A stretch of 54,721 nt of DNA from assembly GCA_015067075.1 (NCBI GenBank), contig SVND01000009.1, positions 1 through 54,721 on the forward strand, given 5' to 3'. The notes below the pieces were generated by a model. That model worked only from the letters and a program-made list of their open reading frames with translations. It had not been told where the DNA came from and did not search any database. Positions within the stretch are counted from its first letter, which is position 1, and each line of letters starts with the position of its first letter. This DNA is from Oscillospiraceae bacterium. Lineage in GTDB: Bacteria > Bacillota > Clostridia > Oscillospirales > SIG530. This document shows positions 7,893 to 16,113 of the stretch, in pieces. The position numbers and the translations under genes are program-made.

Positions 7893-9245
7893 ATGAAAAA
7901 ATCCCGCACTCAAATTTTAACAAGGATCATTTTGCTTTTGCTTATCGTCATCAGCACTGTCTGCATGGCAAGCGGTTGCTCTAACAGCACTCTGCTCGAC
8001 CCTGATGACCCTGTCACACTCACCATATGGCACGTTTACGGTGAGCAGGCAAACGCACCGATGAATCTTCTTGTTGACGAGTTCAACGACACGGTCGGCA
8101 AGGAAAAAGGCATTCAGGTCATCGTCACCAACGTGACGGGTACATCAAAAATTCTTGCCCAGCTTTTAGATGCGCAAGCAGGAAAGCCCGGTGCGCTTGA
8201 GATGCCCGATCTTTTCTCCTGCCACACGCAAAACGCTCCGTCCTTGGGAGCTGACAATCTCGTTGACCTTGGACAATGGTTCACCGATAAAGAGCTGAAC
8301 AGCTATGTACCTGAATTTCTTGAAAGCGGTATGTTTGAAGGAAAGTTAGCTGTTTTTCCCGTATCAAAATCCACCTATGCGCTGTTTATCAACGGCTCGC
8401 AGTTCAAGCGTTTTTCCGCGGATACAGGTGTTACATATGAAAGCTTGTCCGATTGGAACGGATTTTTCGATGTTGCCGAAAAGTATTATAACTGGTCAAA
8501 CGGCAAGGCGTTTTGCGCCTTCGACTATCTGATCCGCCATCTGGAGCTTGACATTATCTCCCGTTACGGAAAGCTCGACTACACAGACAGCGGCTGGTAC
8601 GACGAGAATGACCCTGCTGTGAAGGAGTCCTTTACCATGTTTGCCGAGGCGTTTGCCAAGGGACATATTACCGTTTCTAATATGTACGCCAACACGCAGG
8701 TCATGACGGGCGAAGTTCCCTCAGGCATCGGCTCATCGGCGGCTATAGGATATTATAACGACACAGTCACCTACCCCGACAACACCTCTGAACCTACCGA
8801 TTTGCAGGTATTGCCCTTGCCGAAATCAGGCGGTGAGCATGAATATATGCCGCAGACCGGTGTCGGCATATGCGCATATAAAACAACTGAACAAAAGGCT
8901 GAAGCCGCTTATGAATTTATAAAATGGTTTACTGAGAGCGAACGTAATCTTGATTTTGTTGTTAAAACAGGATATATGCCTGTAACAAACAGAGCTTTCG
9001 CGGCAATCGACGGTTATGCGTTTGAGGATAAAGGCTATGAAAGCCTCTACAACGCAATCAAGACAATGCACGACGGTTATACGCCCATCGTCCGTCCCGA
9101 TTTTGACGGCTTTTATGACAAAACGAACGCGCTTTACGACTGGCTTCGCGAAAATCAACCTTCTTTGACTGAGCGCTATCAAAACGGCGAAGACATTTCC
9201 GTTTTAACAGAAGAAATGTGGAGCTTTTTCTGCGATATTGACTGA
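7893..9245 (+). CDS. extracellular solute-binding lipoprotein, sugar ABC type (family 1)
   Basis: 450 aa from the ATG at 7893, preceded by GAGGAGGAACAAATT; an upstream in-frame ATG lacks a ribosome site. The N-terminus has a lipoprotein signal with lipobox ASGC, so the mature protein should be tethered outside the membrane. The mature part starts with VTLTIWHVYGEQANAPM, typical of family 1 sugar-binding proteins, and has the late AAYEFIKWFTESE block found in this family. It is followed 13 nt later by a membrane LuxR-type regulator, and no permease or ATPase gene lies beside it. It may therefore serve signalling, transport through permeases encoded elsewhere, or both. The ligand is probably an oligosaccharide by family; none is proven. 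Confidence 0.9.
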   Translation: MKKSRTQILTRIILLLLIVISTVCMASGCSNSTLLDPDDPVTLTIWHVYGEQANAPMNLLVDEFNDTVGKEKGIQVIVTNVTGTSKILAQLLDAQAGKPGALEMPDLFSCHTQNAPSLGADNLVDLGQWFTDKELNSYVPEFLESGMFEGKLAVFPVSKSTYALFINGSQFKRFSADTGVTYESLSDWNGFFDVAEKYYNWSNGKAFCAFDYLIRHLELDIISRYGKLDYTDSGWYDENDPAVKESFTMFAEAFAKGHITVSNMYANTQVMTGEVPSGIGSSAAIGYYNDTVTYPDNTSEPTDLQVLPLPKSGGEHEYMPQTGVGICAYKTTEQKAEAAYEFIKWFTESERNLDFVVKTGYMPVTNRAFAAIDGYAFEDKGYESLYNAIKTMHDGYTPIVRPDFDGFYDKTNALYDWLRENQPSLTERYQNGEDISVLTEEMWSFFCDID

Positions 9246-9258
9246 TTGAGGTGGGAGT

Positions 9259-10983
9259 ATGGCAAAGATATCTGCCTTTAAGCATTCCGAATGGACGCTA
9301 AAGCGCAAGCTTTTCGTCTATATGCTCCTTTTAGCCGTCTTGCTCCTTTTTATCCTCGCATCATGTCTTATCCTGTTTGGACGGACAAATAACACAGCAG
9401 AAATATATTACGAGTCTTTGACGACACAAATGGAGATTTTCGAAAAGGATGTTTCATCCCATTTCGATCACCTTGCCGCATCTGCCATTTCTCTTTCAGA
9501 AAATATGACCTCGATTCTGGAGGACACTCTTTCCGAGCAAAACATATCTTTTTACCAATTGACCGATTCAAAGGACAGTATCGCCGCCTTGCAAAGCGCA
9601 ATGATCGAGCCTTTGCGGCAAAAGCTGCTTCAAACCAACTGTTCGGGCGCTTTCCTTATGCTAAACGCAACCGTCAACAGCTCCCTTGCTCAATCTGCCC
9701 ACTCAAAAACAGGGCTTTATCTTCAGACAAGCGGCTACCTTCACTCCGATTCCGAGGTGCTTTTGTACCGAGGAAATTCTGACATTGCCCTTGCAAAAGG
9801 TATTACGCCTCACCGCAAATGGCGATTGGAATTTCGCACAGACCTTTTTCCCGATTATGCAAAGCTTATCTCCGACGCCGCGCATCCGCTAAATACCGCT
9901 TACCGCATCACTTCACCCTTTACTCTGCCCGGTACGTCGGAGCAGGTGCTTTTATTGACGATTCCCATGCTCAGTAAGGACGGTACGTTTTACGGCATTT
10001 GCGGATATGAGATCAGCGCCAGCTACTTTATGACACATCACACTCAGCCGTCAAGGCTTGCTCACCTTAGCTGTCTTTTGGCAACTGCCCACGACAACGT
10101 CCTTATTTCAAAGCAGGCTATGTACTGCGGCGGAGCAGACGGATATTTCCATTCCTTGACCGAGGATTACGCCATACAAAAAGGCAATCACGGTTTCTCC
10201 GTTTTTACGGACGATATTTTCTCATACATCGGCGTTACAAAGAAAGTTTCCCTTTCGTCCGATGAAAGTCAGCAGCTATTGGTAACGATGATACCGAAAA
10301 CAGATTACGACCGTGCAAGGCTTAAAAGCTTTGCGCAGACCTGCGGACTTTTAGTTTTGCTTCTGTTTTTCACCGTAAGCTTTTGCCGTTTTTTCAGCAG
10401 ACGCTTCCTCTCCCCGATTTTAACCGCGCTTGAACAAATAAAATCAAATAAGCGAGCATCCTCGGACATTCCTGAGATACTCGACCTTATCGCATATCTC
10501 GACAAGCAGGAAAAGGAGCACGGAGAAGCACTTGATGCTCTTGAAAAAAAGCATCAAGTATCAGAAGCAGAAAAGCTTCGCTTACAGCAGGAATATGAAA
10601 GTGCATTGTCATCATTCCGCAAAACTGAACTGGAATACGAAAAAGCGCAGGAAGAGCTTTTACGCGTGCAAAAGAAGATCGAGCACTTGGCATATTCCAG
10701 AAAAGCCGAGATAGACCCTGCTGATTACGCATACTTTTTAAGCGGGCTTCAAACGCTGACAAAGGCAGAGAGAAATCTTTTCGAGCTTTACCTTGCAGGA
10801 AAAAGCGCCGCAGAGATCCTTGAACTTATGGGAATAAAGGAAAGCACGCTTAAATATCACAATCACAACCTTCTCGGAAAGCTCGGCGTTACCTCGCGCA
10901 AGCAAATGCTTCGCTACGCGGAGATCATGCGTCAGCAAAACGAGGACGAAAACAAACCTGCAAACCATAGCACCGTATTCTAA
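9259..10983 (+). CDS. membrane-spanning one-component regulator, extracellular sensor plus LuxR-type HTH
   Basis: 574 aa, starting after GAGGTGGGAGT. One membrane helix lies near residues 17-40 and a second near 360-380. They bracket about 320 extracellular residues that look like a Cache-type sensor region. A cytoplasmic coiled coil spans about 415-490. The C-terminus (about 500-560: LTKAERNLFELYLAGKSAAEI, then GIKESTLKYHNHNLLGKLGV) is a LuxR/GerE-type DNA-binding helix-turn-helix. No kinase or receiver domain is present, so the protein would read an outside signal and bind DNA itself. It lies 13 nt after the solute-binding lipoprotein and is probably co-translated; the lipoprotein could present a sugar to the sensor region. 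Target genes are not known. Confidence 0.85.
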   Translation: MAKISAFKHSEWTLKRKLFVYMLLLAVLLLFILASCLILFGRTNNTAEIYYESLTTQMEIFEKDVSSHFDHLAASAISLSENMTSILEDTLSEQNISFYQLTDSKDSIAALQSAMIEPLRQKLLQTNCSGAFLMLNATVNSSLAQSAHSKTGLYLQTSGYLHSDSEVLLYRGNSDIALAKGITPHRKWRLEFRTDLFPDYAKLISDAAHPLNTAYRITSPFTLPGTSEQVLLLTIPMLSKDGTFYGICGYEISASYFMTHHTQPSRLAHLSCLLATAHDNVLISKQAMYCGGADGYFHSLTEDYAIQKGNHGFSVFTDDIFSYIGVTKKVSLSSDESQQLLVTMIPKTDYDRARLKSFAQTCGLLVLLLFFTVSFCRFFSRRFLSPILTALEQIKSNKRASSDIPEILDLIAYLDKQEKEHGEALDALEKKHQVSEAEKLRLQQEYESALSSFRKTELEYEKAQEELLRVQKKIEHLAYSRKAEIDPADYAYFLSGLQTLTKAERNLFELYLAGKSAAEILELMGIKESTLKYHNHNLLGKLGVTSRKQMLRYAEIMRQQNEDENKPANHSTVF

Positions 10984-11011
10984 GATCAGTTTTTTCATGG
11001 TATAACAATAA

Positions 11012-11063
11012 TTTATAGCCAAAGCCTCCCTTGTGTATGCACAAGGGAGGCTTTGGCTATAAA
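11012..11063. repeat. perfect 24-bp inverted repeat with 4-nt loop
   Basis: Arms 11012-11035 and 11040-11063 pair without mismatch around TATG. The core is AAAGCCTCCCTTGTG and its complement. There is no T-run after it, so it is not a classic terminator, though it may stop or stabilise the upstream transcript. The core resembles the hairpin repeats at 12022 and 50891. Confidence 0.85.
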
Positions 11064-11082
11064 TGTTGCAAGCTTGTGGGCA

Positions 11083-11111
11083 TTGACTTTTGTATGCAGT
11101 GGTGATATAAT
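11083..11111 (+). promoter_or_regulatory. sigma-A promoter of the AAA ATPase gene
   Basis: TTGACT (11083-11088), a 17-bp spacer, TATAAT (11106-11111), 21 bp before the chosen start codon at 11133. Confidence 0.8.
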
Positions 11112-11132
11112 AAAAACGAAAGGATGCTTACT

Positions 11133-12002
11133 ATGGTTTATTTAAAAAGCTTTACTTTGCCTACGCGCGAAGCGGAAGAAAGCATAGTTACACCAAATGA
11201 ATACCCATTCGGTCTTTTTGCCTTCCGTGATATTGAGCCTCTTATCTTCAGCCCCATCACTATTCTCTATGGCTCAAACGGCTCAGGCAAGTCCACTTTG
11301 CTCAACCTTATCGGCGAAAAGCTTCGCCTTGCAAGGGAAACTCAATTTAACAAAAGCCGTCTTTTCGACACCTATGCCCATGATTTTTGCGATTATTCCC
11401 TTGCCTACGATGACGACGGCGTTATGATGAGCATTCCACAAGGCTCAAAGGTCATCACAAGCGACGATATTTTTTCATCTATTCTTTTTTCCCGCAGTAA
11501 AAACGAACGGCTTAACAATGAAAAGCAAGCCGCCGAGCGCGACTATATGCAAGCAAAATACAACCGTGTCGTCTTCCGCGATATGGACGACCTTGATAAG
11601 CTGAAGCTGCAAAACGAGGCGCGCAGTAAGTCCATGCGCCGTTTCACCGAGGAGCGTACTGAAAGCCTTATCCCTTTGCATTCCAACGGCGAGACCGTCA
11701 TTGAGTATTATAACAGAACGCTTGCGGAAAACCGTCTTTATCTGTTGGACGAGCCCGAAAACAGCCTTGCTCCATATTTTCAAAGGAAGCTTTGCGCGAT
11801 TATCGACGATATGGCGCGCTTTTGCGGTTGTCAGTTCATCATCGCCACTCATTCGCCCTTTTTCCTTTCCATGGAAAGCGCGCGGATATATGACCTTGAC
11901 AGCGTACCAGTTTGCGAAAAGTCATGGTATGAGCTTAAAAATATGCAGGAGTATTTTTCTTTGTTTTTTAATACACGAGAGGATTTTCTCAGAAAAATGT
12001 AA
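11133..12002 (+). CDS. AAA/ABC-type ATPase, monocistronic
   Basis: 289 aa from the ATG at 11133, eight bases after AAAGGA; the ATG at 11124 is too close to that site. Walker A is GSNGSGKS near residue 47, a signature-like SNGET sits before Walker B, YLLDEPENSL carries the Walker B acid, and IIATHSPFF supplies the switch His. The layout matches stand-alone ABC-type ATPases of the AAA_21 kind, which handle varied jobs including defence and DNA-related tasks; no membrane segment or partner gene is present. It has its own promoter and a terminator at 12139. The cellular role is open. Confidence 0.85.
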   Translation: MVYLKSFTLPTREAEESIVTPNEYPFGLFAFRDIEPLIFSPITILYGSNGSGKSTLLNLIGEKLRLARETQFNKSRLFDTYAHDFCDYSLAYDDDGVMMSIPQGSKVITSDDIFSSILFSRSKNERLNNEKQAAERDYMQAKYNRVVFRDMDDLDKLKLQNEARSKSMRRFTEERTESLIPLHSNGETVIEYYNRTLAENRLYLLDEPENSLAPYFQRKLCAIIDDMARFCGCQFIIATHSPFFLSMESARIYDLDSVPVCEKSWYELKNMQEYFSLFFNTREDFLRKM

Positions 12003-12021
12003 TAAAAGAGTCAATCATTGA

Positions 12022-12119
12022 AAAGGCTCTCCCTTTGGGAGAGCTCCCGACATAGTCGGGTGAGAGGGCGCCCTCTCCGTCACGCACACTACGTGACACC
12101 TCTCCCAAAGGGAGAGGCT
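12022..12119. repeat. head-to-head pair of palindromic hairpin repeats
   Basis: Two inverted arms (12022-12069 and 12070-12119) meet at the palindrome GAGAGGGCGCCCTCTC (12062-12077). Each arm itself has a CTCTCCCTTTGGGAGAG hairpin and a second small hairpin (CCCGACATAGTCGGG in one, GTCACG-type in the other). Related single copies lie at 50891 and 51027. They resemble the non-coding hairpin repeats scattered in gut Clostridia genomes. Confidence 0.8.
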
Positions 12120-12138
12120 CTCCCCACCGTAATACAAA

Positions 12139-12175
12139 AAAAGGAGCAAGTTTTCGCTTGCTTCTTTTAATTTTA
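12139..12175 (+). terminator. intrinsic terminator after the AAA ATPase gene
   Basis: AGGAGCAAG and CTTGCTTCT pair around TTTTCG, followed by TTTTAATTTTATT. The same stem, nearly identical, recurs at 12693. Confidence 0.75.
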
Positions 12176-12476
12176 TTCATCTGCATAAATCTTAAAAATG
12201 CTCTGATAATCATTATCCACGGTCAAGCACACGGCGGTGTTCGTCAACAAACAAATTTCCGCCGGCGGAGCCGTTTTTTCCTAATGTTTAACAAAACAGA
12301 GAAATTGATAGAAAACTCGCACAGCTAAAAATAAAATTATTATCGTTTTAATGGAAAGAGAGATATTAATAAAATTCATACAAAGCATTAAACGCATTAC
12401 ATAACCCTGAACCACAACATTCGACGGGAGCAAACAACTCTTTTTCATCTTCCACAGCTAAAAAGTATTATATAGC
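12176..12476. other. intergenic stretch without recognised features
   Basis: AT-rich sequence between the ATPase terminator and the dispersed repeat. No convincing open frame with a ribosome site was seen; the only local structure is a short CCGCCGGCGG palindrome near 12262. Confidence 0.5.
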
Positions 12477-12592
12477 AAAATGATGAAAAAGTCGCTTTGG
12501 AGGATGGGATACATAAGGGAAGGAGGAATCGAAACCTCCTTCCCTTATGCGCCTTCTTTTGTCCATTTCTTTGGCGCGAAAGAAATGGACAA
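12477..12592. repeat. dispersed non-coding repeat, copy A
   Basis: It begins AAATGATGAAAAAGTCG, contains a near-perfect hairpin (CATAAGGGAAGGAGG with CCTCCTTCCCTTATG), then CTTCTTTTG and a second hairpin (GTCCATTTCTTT with AAAGAAATGGAC). A diverged copy in the opposite orientation lies at 51129-51260. Confidence 0.75.
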
Positions 12593-12692
12593 TGTGTATG
12601 ATGAAATAGTAAGTGATAGTAAACAACTTCTATGTGAATGAGGCAAAATGCCTCCTCTACGAGCACACCGTGAAATTGTTCGCGTTGTATTA

Positions 12693-12722
12693 AAAAGGAG
12701 CAAGTTTTCGCTTGCTCCTTTT
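12693..12722 (-). terminator. terminator of the glmU-pth operon
   Basis: AAAAGGAGCAAG and CTTGCTCCTTTT pair around TTTTCG; on the minus strand the stem is followed by a T-run. It lies just after the pth stop codon. Confidence 0.85.
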
Positions 12723-12725
12723 ATA

Positions 12726-13391
12726 TTAATTAAATTTTTGCATAGCCGATTGTGCGTTGCCCTTTACTATTTCTGCTACGGCTTCGTTTATCTTCGGCAA
12801 AAGCTCCGAAATTGTTTTCATATCGCTTTCCGAAAACTTACCTAAGACCCAATCAGCTGTATCATACTCTGCAGGGCGCTTGCCCACACCTATTTTTATG
12901 CGAGGGAATTCATCACTTCCCATTTGTGCAATAATGGAACGAAGTCCCTTCTGTCCGCCGTCGCTTCCCTTTAGTCTTATGCGCATAACGCCAACGTCAA
13001 AGCTGATATCATCAGACAACACAAGTATCTTCTCAACGGGAATTTTATAAAACTGCGCCGCTTCCCTTACGGCATCGCCCGACAGGTTCATATACGTTTG
13101 CGGCTTCATCAAAAGCACGGGAACGCCCTCCAAAACGCCCACACCTGTCAGCGCCTTGGCTTTCAGCTTCGTTACCTTTACACCGTTTTTTTGCGCAATG
13201 TAATCGAGGGCAATAAAGCCTGCGTTATGGCGTGTTTTCTCATACTCCGCCCCGGGATTTCCAAGTCCGCAAATTATGTACTGCGGTACTGCAGAGCCTA
13301 CTCTCTTTTCCATCTGCGCCGCGCCCTCGGCTTTTTTCTTTGCAAGCCTGTTTTCCGTATGCTGCTGCTTCAGCTTTTCCCAAAGTTTCAT
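12726..13391 (-). CDS. pth: peptidyl-tRNA hydrolase with an N-terminal extension
   Basis: 221 aa. It releases peptides from tRNA after premature dissociation from the ribosome. The core begins at YIICGLGNPGAEYEKTRHNAGF, including the catalytic His region (TRHNAGF), then KPQTYMNLSG and the LSDDISFDVG block, all family hallmarks. The start overlaps the glmU stop by four bases (ATGA), so coupling is likely. The first ~35 residues form a basic, Lys- and Gln-rich extension absent from the usual 185-190-aa protein; an internal Met at residue 27 lacks a ribosome site. The terminator at 12693 closes the operon. Confidence 0.95.
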   Translation of the reverse strand: MKLWEKLKQQHTENRLAKKKAEGAAQMEKRVGSAVPQYIICGLGNPGAEYEKTRHNAGFIALDYIAQKNGVKVTKLKAKALTGVGVLEGVPVLLMKPQTYMNLSGDAVREAAQFYKIPVEKILVLSDDISFDVGVMRIRLKGSDGGQKGLRSIIAQMGSDEFPRIKIGVGKRPAEYDTADWVLGKFSESDMKTISELLPKINEAVAEIVKGNAQSAMQKFN

Positions 13392-14761
13392 TTCTTTATT
13401 TTACCTTCCGCCCAGCCAGCCTTATTTGTCTGACGGCTTCTTCCTATGGCAAGGGAGCCTTCAGGTACATCGTCCGTAACCGTCGTTCCCGCCGCAGTAT
13501 ACGCGCCGTCACCAACCGTTACGGGAGCAACGAGATTGGTATTGCATCCGATAAACGCATCGTTTCCGATGACCGTTCTGTGCTTTTTAAGCCCGTCGTA
13601 ATTGCAGGTAACCGTACCGCAACCGAAATTGACGTGCTCACCCACGTCGCTGTCGCCGATATACGTCAAATGGGAAACGCTTGTTCTCGCGCCGATGGTC
13701 GAGTTTTTGATCTCAACAAAATCGCCTATTTTTACATTTTCACCAATTACACTGTCAGGTCTGATATAAGCAAAAGGTCCTATCCTCGTGCCGTCACCCA
13801 CCTTTGCGCAGTATATCTGGGAGCTGTTGACCTTAACACCGTTTCCAACAACGCTGTCTTCGATATAAGCGTTAGGGCCGATTACGCAGTCCTCACCGAT
13901 AGTGACCTTACCTTTGATCACTGTGCCAGGTAAAATAAGCGTATCCCTGCCGATATTTGCATCGGGTGAAATTATTATTCCGCTTTCATCCATAACGGAA
14001 ACACCGTTATTCAAAACGCGCATTATCTCGCGCTTTGCCGCGCTCTTATTGAGCTGATGAAGCTGTACTCTGTCGTTTGCCGAAGCTGTTTCATCATTAT
14101 CGCCGATGGGGTAAGAATCCACGTTGTCGCCGCTTTGTGCAAGCACCATGGGAAGGTCTGTAAGGTAATACTCGTGTTGCGCATTATTGGGCGTTATCTT
14201 CGAAAGTCCAAACAACAATCTGTCCGCATCAGCCCAGTACATACCAACGTTTGATTCTTTAATGAGCTTTTGCTCCGCCGTGCAATCGCGCTCCTCGACT
14301 ATTTTTTCAAATTTTCCGTTGTTTTTGAAAATACGGCCATAGCCAAAGGGGTTGTCAAGAACAGCCGACAAAAGCGTGCAGGTGCATCCTGCTTCTTTAT
14401 GGGCGTTATACATACCTTCAATGGTATCCTTTGAAATGAACGGCGCATCGCCGTACATGATAAGCACGTCAGAGCCGCTATGCTTTTTTATAAACTCAGA
14501 CGCCGCCATTACTGCGTGACCTGTGCCAAGCTGTTCTGTTTGACGTGCATATTCAACGGTATCTCCGAAATAATCCTCAATATATTCAGCGCCGTGACCC
14601 GTTACGATGCAGATATCCTCAATTTCACAGCTTCTTACGGCATCAACCACCCACTGAACCATGGGCTTGAAAAGCACCTCGGCAAGTGCCTTCGGTTTTT
14701 TGGATTTTAATCTTTTTCCTGCTCCTGCCGCTAAAATAACGGCACAACAATTTGAAAGCAA
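13388..14761 (-). CDS. glmU: bifunctional GlcNAc-1-phosphate uridyltransferase / glucosamine-1-phosphate acetyltransferase
   Basis: 457 aa, full length for the family. It makes UDP-GlcNAc for peptidoglycan. The N-terminal pyrophosphorylase half has the nucleotide motif LAAGAGKRLKSKKPKAL (about 11-27) and MYGDAPF; the C-terminal half is a left-handed beta helix of hexapeptide repeats with the NFGCGTVTCNYDG acetyltransferase signature. The start is TTG, eight bases after GGAG. A minus-strand promoter lies at 14792-14820. It is co-transcribed with pth. Confidence 0.97.
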   Translation of the reverse strand: MLSNCCAVILAAGAGKRLKSKKPKALAEVLFKPMVQWVVDAVRSCEIEDICIVTGHGAEYIEDYFGDTVEYARQTEQLGTGHAVMAASEFIKKHSGSDVLIMYGDAPFISKDTIEGMYNAHKEAGCTCTLLSAVLDNPFGYGRIFKNNGKFEKIVEERDCTAEQKLIKESNVGMYWADADRLLFGLSKITPNNAQHEYYLTDLPMVLAQSGDNVDSYPIGDNDETASANDRVQLHQLNKSAAKREIMRVLNNGVSVMDESGIIISPDANIGRDTLILPGTVIKGKVTIGEDCVIGPNAYIEDSVVGNGVKVNSSQIYCAKVGDGTRIGPFAYIRPDSVIGENVKIGDFVEIKNSTIGARTSVSHLTYIGDSDVGEHVNFGCGTVTCNYDGLKKHRTVIGNDAFIGCNTNLVAPVTVGDGAYTAAGTTVTDDVPEGSLAIGRSRQTNKAGWAEGKIKK

Positions 14762-14791
14762 ATTATCATCTCCAATAAATTATTACATTAT

Positions 14792-14820
14792 ATAATATAC
14801 CATTTTCGAAAATTTGTAAA
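14792..14820 (-). promoter_or_regulatory. sigma-A promoter of glmU-pth
   Basis: On the minus strand: TTTACA (14815-14820), a 17-bp spacer, TATTAT (14792-14797), about 30 bp before the TTG start. Confidence 0.6.
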
Positions 14821-14837
14821 GTAAAAATCAGATTTAT

Positions 14838-16100
14838 TTACATTTTTACATTAAAATCAATGATTTTTCCGCTTTGTACAGCTTCTATTACCGTATCACG
14901 AAGCTCCATCATGGTCTTTCCGTCAGATGTAACCTTGTATACATCCACGTCGAGCGTCATGTTTTTCTCAACCTTGCCGCGCTTATTCAAAAGCTCAAAC
15001 GTATCGGCAAGTCCCTTCGGGAAGCGCTTCGTTATCTCCTTTTCATTCATATCGTCATCGTAAAAGCCCTGATAGCGAGTGGGATCGCCCTGATCCTCAT
15101 AATCGTCAAAGCCCCAGTTGAGCCAGCCGTCACAGAACTTGCTTCCGCGCTTCATGGCAACGTCTATTACCCAATCTGCCTGCGTTTTCTGGCTGAGCGG
15201 CGCATATTGGCGCGTACCCAAATGAGCAGGGCCTCCACCGTAAAGTCCAAACTCCTCCAAAACAACGGGCTTGCCAACGTCCATATACTGCATCGCGCCG
15301 TGCAAAAACGCCGCATTGTATTCGAAGGTCTCCCTATCACCCTCTACGATATCCTTGTCAAGATAGGGATACCAATGAAGGGATACGTAATCAACCAGCT
15401 CGCCTATGGCATGGGGATCGAAGCAGAAATAATGTGAGGGATGCTGCCCGCAGAAAGGCACCGTCCACTGATGAGAGCCGACGGAAATAAGATGAGCTTT
15501 GTCGTGCTTGCGTATGGCATCGACACAAAGCTTTGTGAAATCGTAAGATATCTTTTGGCGCTTTTCGTGGAATTTTTCGATGGAAAGTCCATCATAGTCA
15601 GGAGAAAAGCGAATCATCGGCTCGTTGAAAAGGTCATATCCGAAAAAGCCCTCATGCTCGCCGAAGGCTTCGCCCGCAACGTGATAAAAATGCTCAAGGC
15701 TCTTTAAAAAGCGCTCGTTTTCAAAATAACCGCCGTTTTGTACAAGCTCCTTCATCCAAAGGGGAATTCCCTCCCATGCGTTAGGTCCCGAATAAATAAC
15801 ACGCAGACCGTATTCCTTTGCATAGTCAAGCAGCTTTATACATTTTTCAAGCTCCTTTTCGTTTACGCACATTTCCTCGCCCATAAGTCCGTTTATGCCA
15901 AGGAAAACTCTTATGGTGTTCATTCCAAGCGCCTTAATTCTGCTGAAATCTCTTTCAAACCATTTTTCATCAAAAAGCTTCCATATCTTAGGCGCCCAGC
16001 CCGAACCTCTTGCGAACCAATTTACGCCGACAGGGACATACTTTTTTCCTGTTGCCGTTTCAAAAAACTCTTTTCCTTCTACTTTTACGAAGTTTTTCAT
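14838..16100 (-). CDS. GH5-like glycoside hydrolase (cellulase/mannanase-type barrel), cytoplasmic
   Basis: 420 aa, starting after AAGGGGAGCGGACA. The TIM-barrel pattern is clear: VPVGVNWFA (first strand), IRVFLG, the acid/base motif GYDLFNEP with Glu160, LHWYPY, and the nucleophile motif PVVLEEFG with Glu283. Both catalytic residues are in the places expected for clan GH-A, family 5 or a close relative. No signal peptide is present, so it likely acts on imported oligosaccharides. It follows the DUF4838 gene by 13 nt under the promoter at 18028. Substrate (beta-mannan, beta-glucan or other) cannot be decided. Confidence 0.85.
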   Translation of the reverse strand: MKNFVKVEGKEFFETATGKKYVPVGVNWFARGSGWAPKIWKLFDEKWFERDFSRIKALGMNTIRVFLGINGLMGEEMCVNEKELEKCIKLLDYAKEYGLRVIYSGPNAWEGIPLWMKELVQNGGYFENERFLKSLEHFYHVAGEAFGEHEGFFGYDLFNEPMIRFSPDYDGLSIEKFHEKRQKISYDFTKLCVDAIRKHDKAHLISVGSHQWTVPFCGQHPSHYFCFDPHAIGELVDYVSLHWYPYLDKDIVEGDRETFEYNAAFLHGAMQYMDVGKPVVLEEFGLYGGGPAHLGTRQYAPLSQKTQADWVIDVAMKRGSKFCDGWLNWGFDDYEDQGDPTRYQGFYDDDMNEKEITKRFPKGLADTFELLNKRGKVEKNMTLDVDVYKVTSDGKTMMELRDTVIEAVQSGKIIDFNVKM

Positions 16101-16113
16101 TGTCCGCTCCCCT

